Positions 1-8,690 are shown, counted from the stretch's first letter. The stretch: 64,000 bases of DNA from Bacteroidota bacterium (GCA_016718825.1 JADKCL010000002.1:186001-250000), one strand, 5' to 3'. Made by a program: numbers and translations. The notes: generated from the letters alone by a model not told the origin.

Positions 1-1
1 C

Positions 2-214
2 GCAGACATTCCTGAGAACTACATTACCACGACCTACGAACTGCACCGTGAAGGCGACCGCACACGCTTGCATGTGCGCCAAGGCGACTATTCCAAGGTT
101 GACAATGGTGAAGCCCGCTACCTTGACACCGCCAATATCTGGCAAGCTGTAACCCCCAAGTTGATTGCCATTGCGGAATCCAGGGAATTGCATCCAAGCA
201 ATGATCATGCTTGA
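2..214 (+). CDS. SRPBCC (AHSA1-like) protein, C-terminal fragment
   Basis: The window opens inside an open frame that runs for 70 codons to a TGA. The translated end contains the stretch TTYELHREGDRTRLHV followed by a final amphipathic helix with AVTPKLIAIAE. This resembles the last strands and the long C-terminal helix of the START-like SRPBCC fold (AHSA1 / polyketide-cyclase type), which binds small hydrophobic ligands or Hsp90-type partners. The N-terminal half lies outside the window, so neither ligand nor start can be judged. The family call rests on pattern resemblance only. Confidence 0.55.
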   Translation, partial: ADIPENYITTTYELHREGDRTRLHVRQGDYSKVDNGEARYLDTANIWQAVTPKLIAIAESRELHPSNDHA

Positions 215-360
215 TTTGACGGTGGTTTCCAGGCGCAGCATTCCTAGCTGACTCCAATTCCTAAAGCGGATCATTTTGTATTCCCAATGTCGAAGGCACC
301 CAGCCTGCACCTTTGTCCATTTTCCATTTTCAATTCCCCATTCATTCTTAACTTCGCCAA

Positions 361-1161
361 ATGAATGAAAACCTGAATCCCGCCTTTGATCGTTTGGTGA
401 AAATTGTCCAGGAATTGCGCGAAAAATGCCCTTGGGACCGCGAGCAAACCAAGGAAAGTCTGCGCACACTGACCATCGAAGAAACATTTGAGCTCAGCGA
501 TGCGATTTTGCAAGACGATTGGCAGGAGTTGAAGACCGAAGCCGGGGATATCTTGCTGCATGTGCTTTTCTATTCGCGGTTGGGGGAGGAGCAAGGCCAC
601 TTTTCGACGGAAGACATGATCAATACGCTCATTGACAAGTTGATCCGTCGGCACCCGCATATCTACGGAAATGTACAAGCCGATTCCGCCGAGCAGGTGA
701 CAATCAACTGGGAGCAGATCAAAATGGAGGAGAAAAAGGATCAGAAGAAGAAATCCGTACTCAGTGGTGTTCCGCAAAGCATGCCGGCGCTGATCAAGGC
801 TCAACGCATGCAGGAAAAGGTCGCCTCGGTTGGTTTTGATTGGAGCGAACCGGAGCAAGTCTGGCGCAAGGTGCAGGAGGAGTTGGAAGAATTCAAGGTT
901 GAAGCCGATTTGCACAAGGCAAACGGCAACAATCTTGAGAAAATGGAAAAGGAATTTGGGGATTTGCTTTTCAGCTTGGTCAATTTTGCGCGCTTCATCA
1001 AAGTGAATCCAGAGGATGCTCTGGAAAAAACAAACCGGAAGTTTCGCAATCGCTTTGAATACCTCGAAGCCAAAGTCGCAGCGGCGGGCGGCAATCTAAA
1101 GGAGATGTCATTGGAAGAGATGGATGTGCTCTGGGAAGAAAGCAAAGCGCATTTCGCCTGA
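361..1161 (+). CDS. mazG: Nucleoside triphosphate pyrophosphohydrolase MazG
   Basis: This 266-residue protein hydrolyses (d)NTPs to NMP and pyrophosphate, cleaning the nucleotide pool and in E. coli lowering ppGpp. It has the usual two-domain MazG length. The N-terminal domain carries the Mg-binding EExxE at E40, E41 and E44 followed by EAGD near residues 60-63. The C-terminal domain repeats the pattern (QEELEEFKVE, then EFGDLL, around residues 170-205). The start follows the low-complexity stretch CCATTTTCCATTTTCAATTC. No long operon is evident: the next gene begins 265 bp downstream after a short hairpin. Confidence 0.93.
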   Translation: MNENLNPAFDRLVKIVQELREKCPWDREQTKESLRTLTIEETFELSDAILQDDWQELKTEAGDILLHVLFYSRLGEEQGHFSTEDMINTLIDKLIRRHPHIYGNVQADSAEQVTINWEQIKMEEKKDQKKKSVLSGVPQSMPALIKAQRMQEKVASVGFDWSEPEQVWRKVQEELEEFKVEADLHKANGNNLEKMEKEFGDLLFSLVNFARFIKVNPEDALEKTNRKFRNRFEYLEAKVAAAGGNLKEMSLEEMDVLWEESKAHFA

Positions 1162-1171
1162 CGAAAAAAAA

Positions 1172-1194
1172 GCCTGCTCCAACGAGGAGCAGGC
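1172..1194. other. Hairpin downstream of mazG
   Basis: A 9-bp perfect stem (GCCTGCTCC / GGAGCAGGC) with a 5-nt loop lies 10 bp after the mazG stop. It is preceded by eight A residues and not followed by T residues on the + strand. It therefore looks like a terminator only when read leftward, although no leftward gene ends here. It may be an imperfect mazG terminator. Confidence 0.4.
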
Positions 1195-1426
1195 ATACCA
1201 ACTAACCAAACTTACTGATCAACTTATCTTCTTATCTACTTCAGCGCAAAGATCAATTGCCCCGATCGACCGTGACAAAACAAAAGAAACCATATTCTTA
1301 CATCTAAAAACTGGAAATGCCTGTGATTCAGCGCAGCAGTGATTGGACCTCCAATTGAATGGTGGATTGTTTATCGAAAAATGGCTAATATTAGCCCGGG
1401 TCAAATCGAAAGCATGACCACCGCCT

Positions 1427-2893
1427 ATGGCTAGTTCAGAAAACATGGATCCCCTCTACAAGATCATTAAGCAGCTCTCTGAGGAGGAGTTTGATGATAT
1501 CTATCAGAATCTTACCTCTAACAAGGCTGAGAAAAGCGCGCTCTTCCTCAAGACAATTCGGGAAAGCGACAATCCAGTGGAGGATTTTCTGGAGAAACAG
1601 GACATTTCCGCCTCGGCGTTTTATGTTTTGAAATCGCGCCTCAATCAAAAAGTTGAGAGTTTCCTGCTCAATCGACTGGGTGATCCCAAAATGGAGGCCA
1701 TCCACAAGGTCTTCAAGGTCTATGACCTGATGTTCAACAGCCCCCGGGAAATATCGATTACGACACTCAAGCGTCTGGAAAAGACGATGATCGAGATCGA
1801 CAATCCCCTCGTGTTGATGGTGGTTTATCGAGCACTAAAAATGCTCCACAACCACGACGATGAAAATCGCAACGAATACGACAAGCAGTTCAATCAGGCG
1901 GTCGCATTCTATCTGACAACGGAAAAGGCTATCAATGCCGTCATGGCATTTTTCAGGGCCTATGACCGCTGGTATCTCGGACGTCGCAAAACCGACTTTA
2001 ACGAGATTATCAAGATCATCGAGAGTGTCAACAACCTCAACAATCTCTACGATTCCCAGCGAATCTATATTTGCAAATCCATCATTCACTTGTATTCCAG
2101 GCAGTTTCTGGACCTGCCCGAGCGTGTACTGGACATCATGGATCCGCAAGAGGAGGTCTTCGAACGCTGTTTTACGATCTTGGAAAATGGCAAGGAAGAC
2201 ATTCTCTTCAAAAACATCAACCTGATTTTTGACTTCCTGCGCTACCTCTATTACCACAATCAGAAGGCAAGGGACCGGGAAAAGATCTACTTCGAATTGC
2301 TCGACTACAAGATCGAGGAGCTTCTTACCGATTTCAATTTCGGAATGGAATGTTCGCAAATCTTGTTTTTCAAGCTGCAACGCCACCTGAACGAAGACAC
2401 GTTGGAGGAGATGTTGCAGGATTACAAACAATACATTCGCAAGATCGACATCGATCCGGAGCGTATGGTGACGTTTGTGAACTATTCGATGTTTCAGGCC
2501 TATGTCGCCTTTTATTCGAAGAACTACGAAAACGCTTCCCGCATTCTATATCGGATGCGCAACAAGGTCAACCTTCGGAAATTTCCGCACATGGACGCCG
2601 AAGTCAAGCTTTTTTTGGCCTTCACCTATGTCTTGCAGGATGAAGTGGACCTAGCCAATCAATTGATTTTTAGCTTGCAGCGTCAGTTCAAGAAAAGCTA
2701 CTTCAGCGAATATGACAATGGCCGCATGTTCCTGAAAATCCTGTCCAATCGCCTTAGCGGGAAGTCAGCGAAAAAGGTTGGACAGACGAAGAAGCTCCTT
2801 GAGGAATACCATGAGGCCAATACTGGCACGCAGGCTTTCCTTCCTTATCTTGATTTGTCGATCGCTTTCAGCAGTAACAAAGCGCAAGATTAA
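1427..2893 (+). CDS. Unknown all-helical protein
   Basis: No family recognised. The 488-residue product has no signal peptide or membrane segment and is rich in Leu, Glu, Lys and aromatic residues in an alternating pattern, suggesting stacked helices of the TPR/HEAT kind. The central part (about residues 100-420) has several helix pairs with conserved-looking Tyr and Phe (YKQYIRKIDIDPERM, then FQAYVAFYSKNYENASRIL). It stands alone between mazG and a convergent response regulator and ends at a good terminator. ATG 1427 was taken because it gives the longest frame; ATG 1445 is possible. Probably a cytoplasmic scaffold or regulatory protein, function unknown. Confidence 0.75.
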   Translation: MASSENMDPLYKIIKQLSEEEFDDIYQNLTSNKAEKSALFLKTIRESDNPVEDFLEKQDISASAFYVLKSRLNQKVESFLLNRLGDPKMEAIHKVFKVYDLMFNSPREISITTLKRLEKTMIEIDNPLVLMVVYRALKMLHNHDDENRNEYDKQFNQAVAFYLTTEKAINAVMAFFRAYDRWYLGRRKTDFNEIIKIIESVNNLNNLYDSQRIYICKSIIHLYSRQFLDLPERVLDIMDPQEEVFERCFTILENGKEDILFKNINLIFDFLRYLYYHNQKARDREKIYFELLDYKIEELLTDFNFGMECSQILFFKLQRHLNEDTLEEMLQDYKQYIRKIDIDPERMVTFVNYSMFQAYVAFYSKNYENASRILYRMRNKVNLRKFPHMDAEVKLFLAFTYVLQDEVDLANQLIFSLQRQFKKSYFSEYDNGRMFLKILSNRLSGKSAKKVGQTKKLLEEYHEANTGTQAFLPYLDLSIAFSSNKAQD

Positions 2894-2903
2894 ACGGATG
2901 GAC

Positions 2904-2922
2904 TGCTGAAGTTGGTTCAGCA
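2904..2922. other. Short perfect hairpin before terminator
   Basis: TGCTGAA and TTCAGCA form a 7-bp perfect stem around a 5-nt loop, 10 bp after the stop of the helical protein and 14 bp before the terminator. No T run follows, so it is not a terminator itself. It could stabilise the 3' end of the transcript. Confidence 0.35.
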
Positions 2923-2935
2923 CGGTGGAATATTG

Positions 2936-2972
2936 AAAAAGCGCTGGCAATTCAAAATTGTCAGCGCTTTTT
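2936..2972 (+). terminator. Rho-independent terminator, bidirectional shape
   Basis: A stem GCGCTG-G-CAATT / AATTG-T-CAGCGC with a short loop is flanked by AAAAA and TTTTT. It lies 43 bp after the helical protein's stop and about 100 bp before the end of the convergent response regulator, so it can serve both. Confidence 0.8.
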
Positions 2973-3068
2973 CATTTACTCCGTTCAATCAAAAATTACT
3001 TAGGAAGACAGTAAAAAAAAAGGGATCAAAAAGATCCCATTTTCTAACTTCTAAAACAAGCCAAAACA

Positions 3069-3464
3069 TCAAATGGTGATGGCCTGAAGATACCGTGAGT
3101 TGAGTGGTTTGTTGAGGTATTTCTTGACGAAGCGGTTGCTTGCTGCCCTGTCAATGTCTCTTGGACTGATCGAGGACGAAAGCATGATGATCTTACTCTT
3201 GTCAAGGATCGGCGATTCCAGCTTCTCAAATTCCTCCAAGAACTGAAACCCGTCCATGATCGGCATATTGATGTCCAGAAAGATGAGATCGGGCAAATTT
3301 TCTGCGACTTTGGCGTTCACACGCAAAAAGTCGAGTGCATCAGTCCCAGTCTGAAAAACCATCACCCTTTCGGAGAAGTTATTTGACTCAATGATCTTCT
3401 GATTGATGATGTTATCAATCTCATCCTCATCGATCAGCATTACGAATTTATAAGCTTGTGACAT
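3069..3464 (-). CDS. Receiver-only response regulator
   Basis: A 131-residue single-domain CheY-like protein. The acidic pair (D12, D14) follows strand 1. The phosphoacceptor is D64 in FLDINMP, the switch Ser is in MLSSS (96-98) and the conserved Lys is K119 in LNKP. There is no output domain, so it probably works by protein contact or as a phosphorelay intermediate. ATG 3464 was chosen because the longer frame would run into ahpC, and because a full Bacteroidota-type promoter lies 45 nt upstream. It has its own transcription unit downstream of the ahpC terminator. The partner kinase is not adjacent. Confidence 0.9.
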   Translation of the reverse strand: MSQAYKFVMLIDEDEIDNIINQKIIESNNFSERVMVFQTGTDALDFLRVNAKVAENLPDLIFLDINMPIMDGFQFLEEFEKLESPILDKSKIIMLSSSISPRDIDRAASNRFVKKYLNKPLNSRYLQAITI

Positions 3465-3509
3465 AAAAACTGAAGCATTACTGAAAGTCCATCGCCTTAC
3501 AAAGCAATC

Positions 3510-3540
3510 CAAATATAAAGCAGCGTAAGGTTTTTCCCAA
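3510..3540 (-). promoter_or_regulatory. Promoter of receiver protein (TTG-N20-TATATTTG)
   Basis: Read leftward, TTG (3538-3540) is followed after 20 nt by TATATTTG (3510-3517). This matches the Bacteroidota -33/-7 consensus TTG-N19/21-TAnnTTTG. The box ends 45 nt before the ATG of the response regulator. Confidence 0.6.
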
Positions 3541-3610
3541 CATATTTTCAAAAAATTACAAAAAAACTTGCAAAAAATGCAGGACTTGGGAATTCCATTC
3601 TTAGGAACAT

Positions 3611-3645
3611 AAAAAAAGTCGCCCTCAGCGAGGGCGACTTTTTTT
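3611..3645 (-). terminator. Terminator of ahpC
   Basis: A 9-bp GC-rich stem (AGTCGCCCT / AGGGCGACT) is flanked by seven A and seven T residues, 20 bp beyond the ahpC stop. It separates ahpC from the response regulator promoter. Confidence 0.85.
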
Positions 3646-3664
3646 ACATTCTCTTTGAGCGTGA

Positions 3665-4306
3665 TCAGTGGGCGCTCAGGTAGCTTGCGACGCCTTCTGA
3701 TGTGGCAGTCATCGCATCCTTGCCCTCGGACCAGTTTGCAGGGCAAACCTCGCCTTTTTCTTCGTTGTGTGTCAAGGCATCCACCATGCGGAGTGCCTCC
3801 TCGATGTTGCGGCCCAATGGAAAGTCATTGACCACTTGGTGACGGACGATACCAGCCTTGTCGATCAGGAACAGACCGCGGTAGGCTTGCGGTACGCCTT
3901 CGAATTCGAGCGACATGTTGCCGTTTTCGTCTTCGCTGTAGGCATACTCGCCAGCAAGGACGTCGTAGTTGCTAGCAATTGTCTTGCTCAGGTCAGATAC
4001 CAAAGGGTAGGTGACACCTTGGATGCCGCCATTGTTCTTGGGTGTATTCAACCAAGCCCAGTGCGAGAAATGCGAATCCACCGAACAACCAATAAGTTGC
4101 GTGTTGCGCTTCTCAAATTCGGCCAATTTCTCTTGGAAGGCCAAAATCTCCGTGGGGCAGACAAAAGTGAAATCCAATGGATAGAAAAACAACACCACAT
4201 ACTTGCCCTGGAATTGGGACAATGTGAAGTTATCTTCGAAGTCTCCGCCGTTTACGACTGCGGTTGCACTGAAATCAGGTGCGGGTTTACCAACTAATAC
4301 TCCCAT
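3665..4306 (-). CDS. ahpC: Peroxiredoxin, typical 2-Cys (AhpC/Prx1 type)
   Basis: A thiol peroxidase that reduces hydrogen peroxide and organic hydroperoxides in the cytoplasm. At 213 residues it has the full family length. The peroxidatic Cys is C50 in DFTFVCPTE and the resolving Cys is C188 in GEVCPANW. An extra loop rich in Glu and Asn (YSEDENGN) lies near the middle, as in Prx1-type enzymes. No ahpF lies beside it, so the electron donor may be thioredoxin. It follows the enoyl-CoA hydratase after 126 bp and ends at its own terminator. Confidence 0.93.
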   Translation of the reverse strand: MGVLVGKPAPDFSATAVVNGGDFEDNFTLSQFQGKYVVLFFYPLDFTFVCPTEILAFQEKLAEFEKRNTQLIGCSVDSHFSHWAWLNTPKNNGGIQGVTYPLVSDLSKTIASNYDVLAGEYAYSEDENGNMSLEFEGVPQAYRGLFLIDKAGIVRHQVVNDFPLGRNIEEALRMVDALTHNEEKGEVCPANWSEGKDAMTATSEGVASYLSAH

Positions 4307-4432
4307 ATTCTTTACTGTACTTGTATTTTGGAATCAAATAGTTTCAAAGGAACGACCAACTAACGATCGTTTGGCTTCTTGAAATGGTTAACCACCGTTT
4401 GCGGTTTTGGTTTCATGATCTTTCTCAATTTT

Positions 4433-5224
4433 TCAGGCATCCTTCCAATTCGGGGCTCTTTTCTCCACGAATGCATTCATGCCTTCTTTCTGATCCTCAC
4501 TTGCAAAGAGCAAGTAGAAGTTTTTCCGTTCAAAGAGCAGACCATCTTCAATGCTTGTGTCAAATGACTTGAGCACGGCTTCCTTGGCAAGTTGCACGGC
4601 AATCGGGGGCATGGCAGCCACCTGATCGGCGAGATTCAAGGCTTCGTCCAGATAGAGTTCGGGGGCTACAACTTTGTTGATCAGTCCTGCCGCATGTGCT
4701 TCTCGGGCCGAAATGAAGCTGCCAGTGAGCACCATTTCCATGGCCCTTGCCTTGCCAATGGCGCGTGTGAGGCGTTGTGTGCCGCCTGCACCCGGCATGA
4801 CGCCGATTTTGATTTCCGGTTGTCCAAATTGTGCGGTTTCGCTTGCGACGATCATATCGCAGATCATCGTGAGCTCGCATCCTCCTCCCAATGCAAAGCC
4901 GCTTACCGCTGCAATCACGGGCTTTTTGGTGCGTTTGATGGCATCCCACTTGCTGAACATGTCTGTTTTGTGCATGTCGATGGCTGTCTTTCCAGCCATT
5001 TGCTTGATGTCGGCGCCAGCTGCGAAGGCACGCTCGTTGCCGGTGATGACGATGCAACGCGTCTCCGGGTCGTTGTCGAGTTCGCGGAAAGCGTGCACGA
5101 GTTCATCCATGAGCTCCAAGTTGATCGCGTTCAGCTCCTTGGGGCGGTTGAGACGAATCAAACTCACAAAAGGGCGCTTTGCACGCTCCACGAGGATAAA
5201 TTGATATTCCATTGGGCCAACCAT
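4433..5224 (-). CDS. Enoyl-CoA hydratase (crotonase family)
   Basis: This 263-residue protein has the crotonase fold and probably adds water across the 2,3 double bond of enoyl-CoA in fatty acid or amino acid breakdown. Visible motifs are the first oxyanion-hole segment AFAAGADIKQM, the second GFALGGGCELTM with the first catalytic Glu, and the second Glu in QPEIKIGVMPGAGGTQRL. All catalytic positions look intact. ATG 5212 (MEYQF) is an alternative to 5224. It is the last gene of the leftward operon MarR - methyltransferase - PAP2 - hydratase, 44 bp after the PAP2 gene. The exact acyl substrate is unknown. Confidence 0.9.
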   Translation of the reverse strand: MVGPMEYQFILVERAKRPFVSLIRLNRPKELNAINLELMDELVHAFRELDNDPETRCIVITGNERAFAAGADIKQMAGKTAIDMHKTDMFSKWDAIKRTKKPVIAAVSGFALGGGCELTMICDMIVASETAQFGQPEIKIGVMPGAGGTQRLTRAIGKARAMEMVLTGSFISAREAHAAGLINKVVAPELYLDEALNLADQVAAMPPIAVQLAKEAVLKSFDTSIEDGLLFERKNFYLLFASEDQKEGMNAFVEKRAPNWKDA

Positions 5225-5268
5225 TTAGCCCGCGAAATTAGAAAGAAATCACCGAAAATGCAGGAGAA

Positions 5269-5889
5269 CTAGCGAAGATCGTCATCCGATTCGCTACCGC
5301 TTTCCGCCGAAAGCGGCGGGGTGAGCAATTCGACGCTACGCAGCAACTGAAACATGAGCCATCCGACCAAGATGCCGACAAGTGCGGCCATGATAGCCCC
5401 GATGGGATAGGTATAGCCGGCATAGATTCTCATCAGTGCAAACACAAACACCAATGCCCACATGGCCATCAGATTCGGGCCTTGAAGCTGTTTGAGCCTT
5501 AGCCGCGCAAAGTGAAACACACCCGCCAAGGCAGCAATGCCCCAATCAGGCAAACTCACGCCCAAGGCGCGGCCATAAGCGGGAAGTTCAAGGCTGTGAT
5601 GGAGGTACTCGAGTTGCACAGGAGAAGGCTGGAAAATGATCTTCGCCAGCAACATCGCCGCCTGGAAACTCAAGATAAACGAGGCCAATCCGAAAAAAAG
5701 ACTGAAAACACCTGCTCCGGGCTTGGTCAGGTAAGTCACAATGGCCAAAAACACCAAAAATGGCACCCAAGCCTTCATGTCTCCCAGCAGCCCGGAATTC
5801 TGTTCCAAAAAATCACTTTGAAACACCGTCCGGATGAACCGGAAGGTACCCTTGTCTGCATCATCCAACCAAACTGCAAATGCACTCAT
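5269..5889 (-). CDS. Degenerate PAP2-like membrane protein
   Basis: A 206-residue polytopic protein with about five membrane segments and the layout of PAP2 lipid phosphatases. Segments equivalent to the three phosphatase motifs can be lined up but are degraded. LAKIIFQPSP stands where an Arg-rich RPRP-type motif is expected. SLPDWGIAA replaces the PSGH motif. RIYAGYTYPIGA keeps the Arg but has Thr and Gly in place of the catalytic His and Asp. It is therefore probably not a phosphatase. The gene overlaps the upstream methyltransferase by 4 bp (ATGA), implying coupled translation. It ends in an acidic Ser-rich tail. Confidence 0.7.
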   Translation of the reverse strand: MSAFAVWLDDADKGTFRFIRTVFQSDFLEQNSGLLGDMKAWVPFLVFLAIVTYLTKPGAGVFSLFFGLASFILSFQAAMLLAKIIFQPSPVQLEYLHHSLELPAYGRALGVSLPDWGIAALAGVFHFARLRLKQLQGPNLMAMWALVFVFALMRIYAGYTYPIGAIMAALVGILVGWLMFQLLRSVELLTPPLSAESGSESDDDLR

Positions 5890-6638
5890 GACGGTTCAAC
5901 GGCTGAGGGGTTCGCATGTTTCGCAAAAAGAATCAGCCTTGGAGATGTGTTTTCTTCGAATTTTCCGCCGGCATAGTCCCCCCAAATGGTCGTGATTTCA
6001 AGTTCTGCCGCAGCAAAAAGCGATTCGAAGAGGCCAAGGTCGAACCCTTTGACACATTCCTTGAAATGATATTCCTTTCCGTCATCGACGAGATCGATGG
6101 TTTTGATCAGCATTCCATCTTCAAAGGAGCGGCGAATCGAAAAATGGATGCCTTCCCGGTCAATTTCCTGTGCGGGAACCAAATCTGCCAATACCTTGAC
6201 AATGTTGAAGAAATCCAGAACAAAAGTTCCATCCGGCACCAGGCTGCGCTTTACATTTATCAGAACCTCGACATGTTCTTCCAGCGTTTCAAAATAGCCG
6301 AAGCTGGTAAAGAGGTTCAGAATGAAATCATAATCGCCATCGAGCGGCTGCCGCATGTCGTGCACGGCAAAGCGCAGACCTTCGGTAGCGGAGAGATTGG
6401 CGTCCGCGATGCTTGCTGCGGACAAATCGAGTCCGGTTACATCATAGCCATGTTGATGGATGAAGATCGAATGCCGGCCGCGTCCGCATGCCAAATCCAG
6501 AAAGCGGGATTCGGGGGGAGGAGCGAGGGCTTGCAGCAAATGGCTGATAAAGCCTTCGGCCTCCGCGTAGTCGCGGTGGCTGTACAAAATCGGGTACCAT
6601 GGCGAGTCAAACCATGATTCAAACCATTGGCCCTGCAT
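5886..6638 (-). CDS. Class I SAM-dependent methyltransferase
   Basis: This 250-residue protein has the Rossmann methyltransferase motif I FLDLACGRGRHS (about residues 46-57), the acidic end of strand 2 in VTGLDLS, and a post-motif LNLFTSFGYF. The latter segment is typical of a methyltransferase group often found beside metabolic genes, with unknown acceptor. It overlaps both neighbours: 20 bp with the MarR gene upstream and 4 bp with the PAP2-like gene downstream. That makes a tightly packed, probably co-translated set. The substrate cannot be read from the sequence. Confidence 0.85.
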   Translation of the reverse strand: MQGQWFESWFDSPWYPILYSHRDYAEAEGFISHLLQALAPPPESRFLDLACGRGRHSIFIHQHGYDVTGLDLSAASIADANLSATEGLRFAVHDMRQPLDGDYDFILNLFTSFGYFETLEEHVEVLINVKRSLVPDGTFVLDFFNIVKVLADLVPAQEIDREGIHFSIRRSFEDGMLIKTIDLVDDGKEYHFKECVKGFDLGLFESLFAAAELEITTIWGDYAGGKFEENTSPRLILFAKHANPSAVEPS

Positions 6639-7107
6639 CCTTGGATTCGGTTTGGCGCAACTGCGTGGTCATTTGAGTAATTTTTTCCAGGGTATCGACA
6701 AACATGCCGAAGTGCTCGTCCTTGATCGTGCGCTTCATCAGGCGGGCAATCACACGCACATAATGGCTGTATTTGTCATAGAGCTTCTTGCCCTTGGGCG
6801 TCAAGTCAAGGTAGACCGCGCGGCGGTCGGTCTTGCTATTGACCCGCTTGACAAACTTCTGACGTTCGATTTTATCGATGATGGAGGTCAAGGTGCTCAG
6901 CTTGATGTTGAAGGCATCGCCAATCTCCTTCATTTTGCGACGGCCATTGATCGCCACGTACTGCAAAATCTCCATTTCCAATTCGGAGACTTTGAAATTG
7001 TCTTTGATATAGCGTTGATGCCTTCTGAAGACATCCCGCAACTCGATGAGACTTACCTCCAAGCGTTCAAGCTGGGTGGGTTCTCCGGTTTCATTTTCCT
7101 TTGGCAT
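6619..7107 (-). CDS. MarR-family transcriptional regulator
   Basis: A 162-residue winged-helix protein. The DNA-binding part spans about residues 40-110, with the recognition helix in LSTLTSIIDKIERQ and the wing in NSKTDRRAVYLDLTPKG, which carries the DxR signature of MarR proteins. Helices at both ends form the dimer interface. It is the first gene of the leftward operon and probably regulates it. No inverted repeat operator was identified in the 311-bp gap to the divergent isomerase gene. Confidence 0.9.
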   Translation of the reverse strand: MPKENETGEPTQLERLEVSLIELRDVFRRHQRYIKDNFKVSELEMEILQYVAINGRRKMKEIGDAFNIKLSTLTSIIDKIERQKFVKRVNSKTDRRAVYLDLTPKGKKLYDKYSHYVRVIARLMKRTIKDEHFGMFVDTLEKITQMTTQLRQTESKDAGPMV

Positions 7108-7418
7108 AAGCGAAACAGCGCTTTGGTGAATGTCCGGTTTTCCAGACCGATTATTTTTTGCCAGTCAGCGAAATTATCTCTTTCGGAATGATCGCCGATT
7201 TGGGTGATAAAGAACGGATGAATGTATTGATATCCAATAACTTAATTGAATATTGATTCCGATGTCGAAATAATTCGAATGTAAATCATTTCGAAGATCG
7301 ATAAAATCTGTGAATCAAAAAAATACGGTTTCACGGAATTTTTCAAGTCATTTCCATTTTCCGCTTAGTTTTCTGAATTTTGGGAAGGTTGAAAAAGCCT
7401 TTTAGACAAGTACAGAAG
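7108..7418. other. Divergent intergenic region, marR / pgi-pmi
   Basis: This 311-bp gap holds the control regions of two divergent units. It is A+T-rich from about 7200, with repeated TCGAA and AATTCGAA-like words. No TAnnTTTG promoter box or convincing operator was found on either strand, and no short gene. Confidence 0.5.
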
Positions 7419-8402
7419 ATGGAAAAATTGATACAAGATTTTGCAGCACAGATGCGCGAGGGGATTGAAATCGGATCCAAGGCTGCATTTACGAAGCCCG
7501 AAAATGCGATTCACAATGTTTGCGTGATCGGCATGGGCGGATCGGCATTCGGAGGAGAAGTCGCCAAGAACTTCATTTCGGCAGATTGTCCCGTCCCTTT
7601 CGAAATCGTGCGCGACTACCGGATTCCGGGATATGTTTCCAAAAACACGCTTTTGATTGCAAGCAGCTATTCCGGCAATACAGAGGAAACGCTTGCCGCG
7701 CTGCATGCTGCCATTCCGCGCGGTCCCAAAATCGTTTGCATTACCTCGGGAGGCAAAGTGCTCGACATCGCCAAGGAAAACGGCTATGATCATATTCTCC
7801 TTCCAGGCGGCTATCCGCCTCGCACAGCCGCCGGATTCTCCATCATTCAGCAGCTGTTCATTCTGAAGGGTATGGGCCTGATCAAGGACTTCTCCAAAGC
7901 GCTGAACGAAGCGGTGGAGATCGTCGGCAAGTTTGATGGACACGATGATGCGCAGCTCATTGCCGAGCAGATGGTCAAGAAAATCCCGGTCATTTACAGT
8001 TCTCCGGCCTTCGAATCCATTTCCATCCGTTGGCGGCAGCAAATCGAAGAAAATTCAAAGCAAATCGCCTTTCACCACGTAATCCCTGAGATGAACCACA
8101 ACGAACTCGTCGGATGGAAAAATCCTGAGGCATTGTTGGAAGATACGGTGGTGATCATGTTTCGCTCCAAGTACGACCATCCGCGCAACGTCATCCGCAT
8201 GGACATCTGCCGCGATATGTTCACGGAATATGCAGACGCAGTAGTCGAGGTGAAGGCGGAAGGCAAGTCACATTTGGCGCAGCTGTTTTTCCTGTTGCAC
8301 CTGGGCGACTGGGTGAGCTATTACTTGGCCCTGCTCAACAATGAGGATTCTATGCCGGTGGTGTCGATCGATTTCCTCAAAAACGAACTCGCCAAGCGCT
8401 AA
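7419..8402 (+). CDS. Bifunctional phosphoglucose/phosphomannose isomerase
   Basis: A SIS-domain sugar isomerase that interconverts glucose-6-P or mannose-6-P with fructose-6-P. The first SIS domain begins with VIGMGGSAFGGE and continues with the phosphate-binding SSYSGNTEET, both diagnostic for this subgroup. The second half contains the segment EMNHNELVGW with the family's His and Glu. The 327-residue length fits the short PGI/PMI enzymes. ATG 7419 was preferred over an upstream in-frame TTG. The product may feed glycolysis or GDP-mannose synthesis. It is monocistronic and followed by a repeat array. Confidence 0.9.
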   Translation: MEKLIQDFAAQMREGIEIGSKAAFTKPENAIHNVCVIGMGGSAFGGEVAKNFISADCPVPFEIVRDYRIPGYVSKNTLLIASSYSGNTEETLAALHAAIPRGPKIVCITSGGKVLDIAKENGYDHILLPGGYPPRTAAGFSIIQQLFILKGMGLIKDFSKALNEAVEIVGKFDGHDDAQLIAEQMVKKIPVIYSSPAFESISIRWRQQIEENSKQIAFHHVIPEMNHNELVGWKNPEALLEDTVVIMFRSKYDHPRNVIRMDICRDMFTEYADAVVEVKAEGKSHLAQLFFLLHLGDWVSYYLALLNNEDSMPVVSIDFLKNELAKR

Positions 8403-8485
8403 TACGATGGAAATTGGGCATGCAGTGGCGTTTTCTAACTGCGCGGGAATGTCCGTGCATCCATTGCATGCTCAACTGACAGGAT

Positions 8486-8684
8486 TAATCTCCGCATGTT
8501 TTGCGGAGATTAGTAGTGTTATTCTCCGCAAATCCTGCTATTCACCGCATAATTTGCGGAGAATAGGTGTTCTAATCGCCGCAAAAGCGGCTATTCTCCG
8601 CAAAGCTGCCTATTCACCGCAAAATTTGCGGCGATTAGGTGTTCTAATCTCCGCAAAAGCTTCTATTCGCCGCAAAACCTGCAC
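8486..8684. repeat. CCGCAAA palindrome array
   Basis: Nearly the whole gap between the isomerase and mlaD is made of copies of a short word, ATTCnCCGCAAA or its complement TTTGCGGnGAAT/GATTAG, about every 19-26 bp. An 11-bp-stem hairpin lies at 8486-8512. Two further palindromes are at 8540-8565 and 8612-8636. The stretch 8541-8612 repeats as 8613-8684 (72-bp unit, roughly 80 per cent identical), both including AATAGGTGTTCTAATC or a close variant. An open frame crosses the array but it continues from a shifted frame of the isomerase and looks non-coding. The array may be REP-like or a regulator-binding region ahead of mlaD. Confidence 0.75.
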
Positions 8685-8690
8685 CGAATC

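Noticed and set aside
271..915. Long minus-strand open frame across mazG (214 codons)
   Set aside because: It lies opposite mazG, whose motifs are complete; composition and product resemble nothing and it has no start context.
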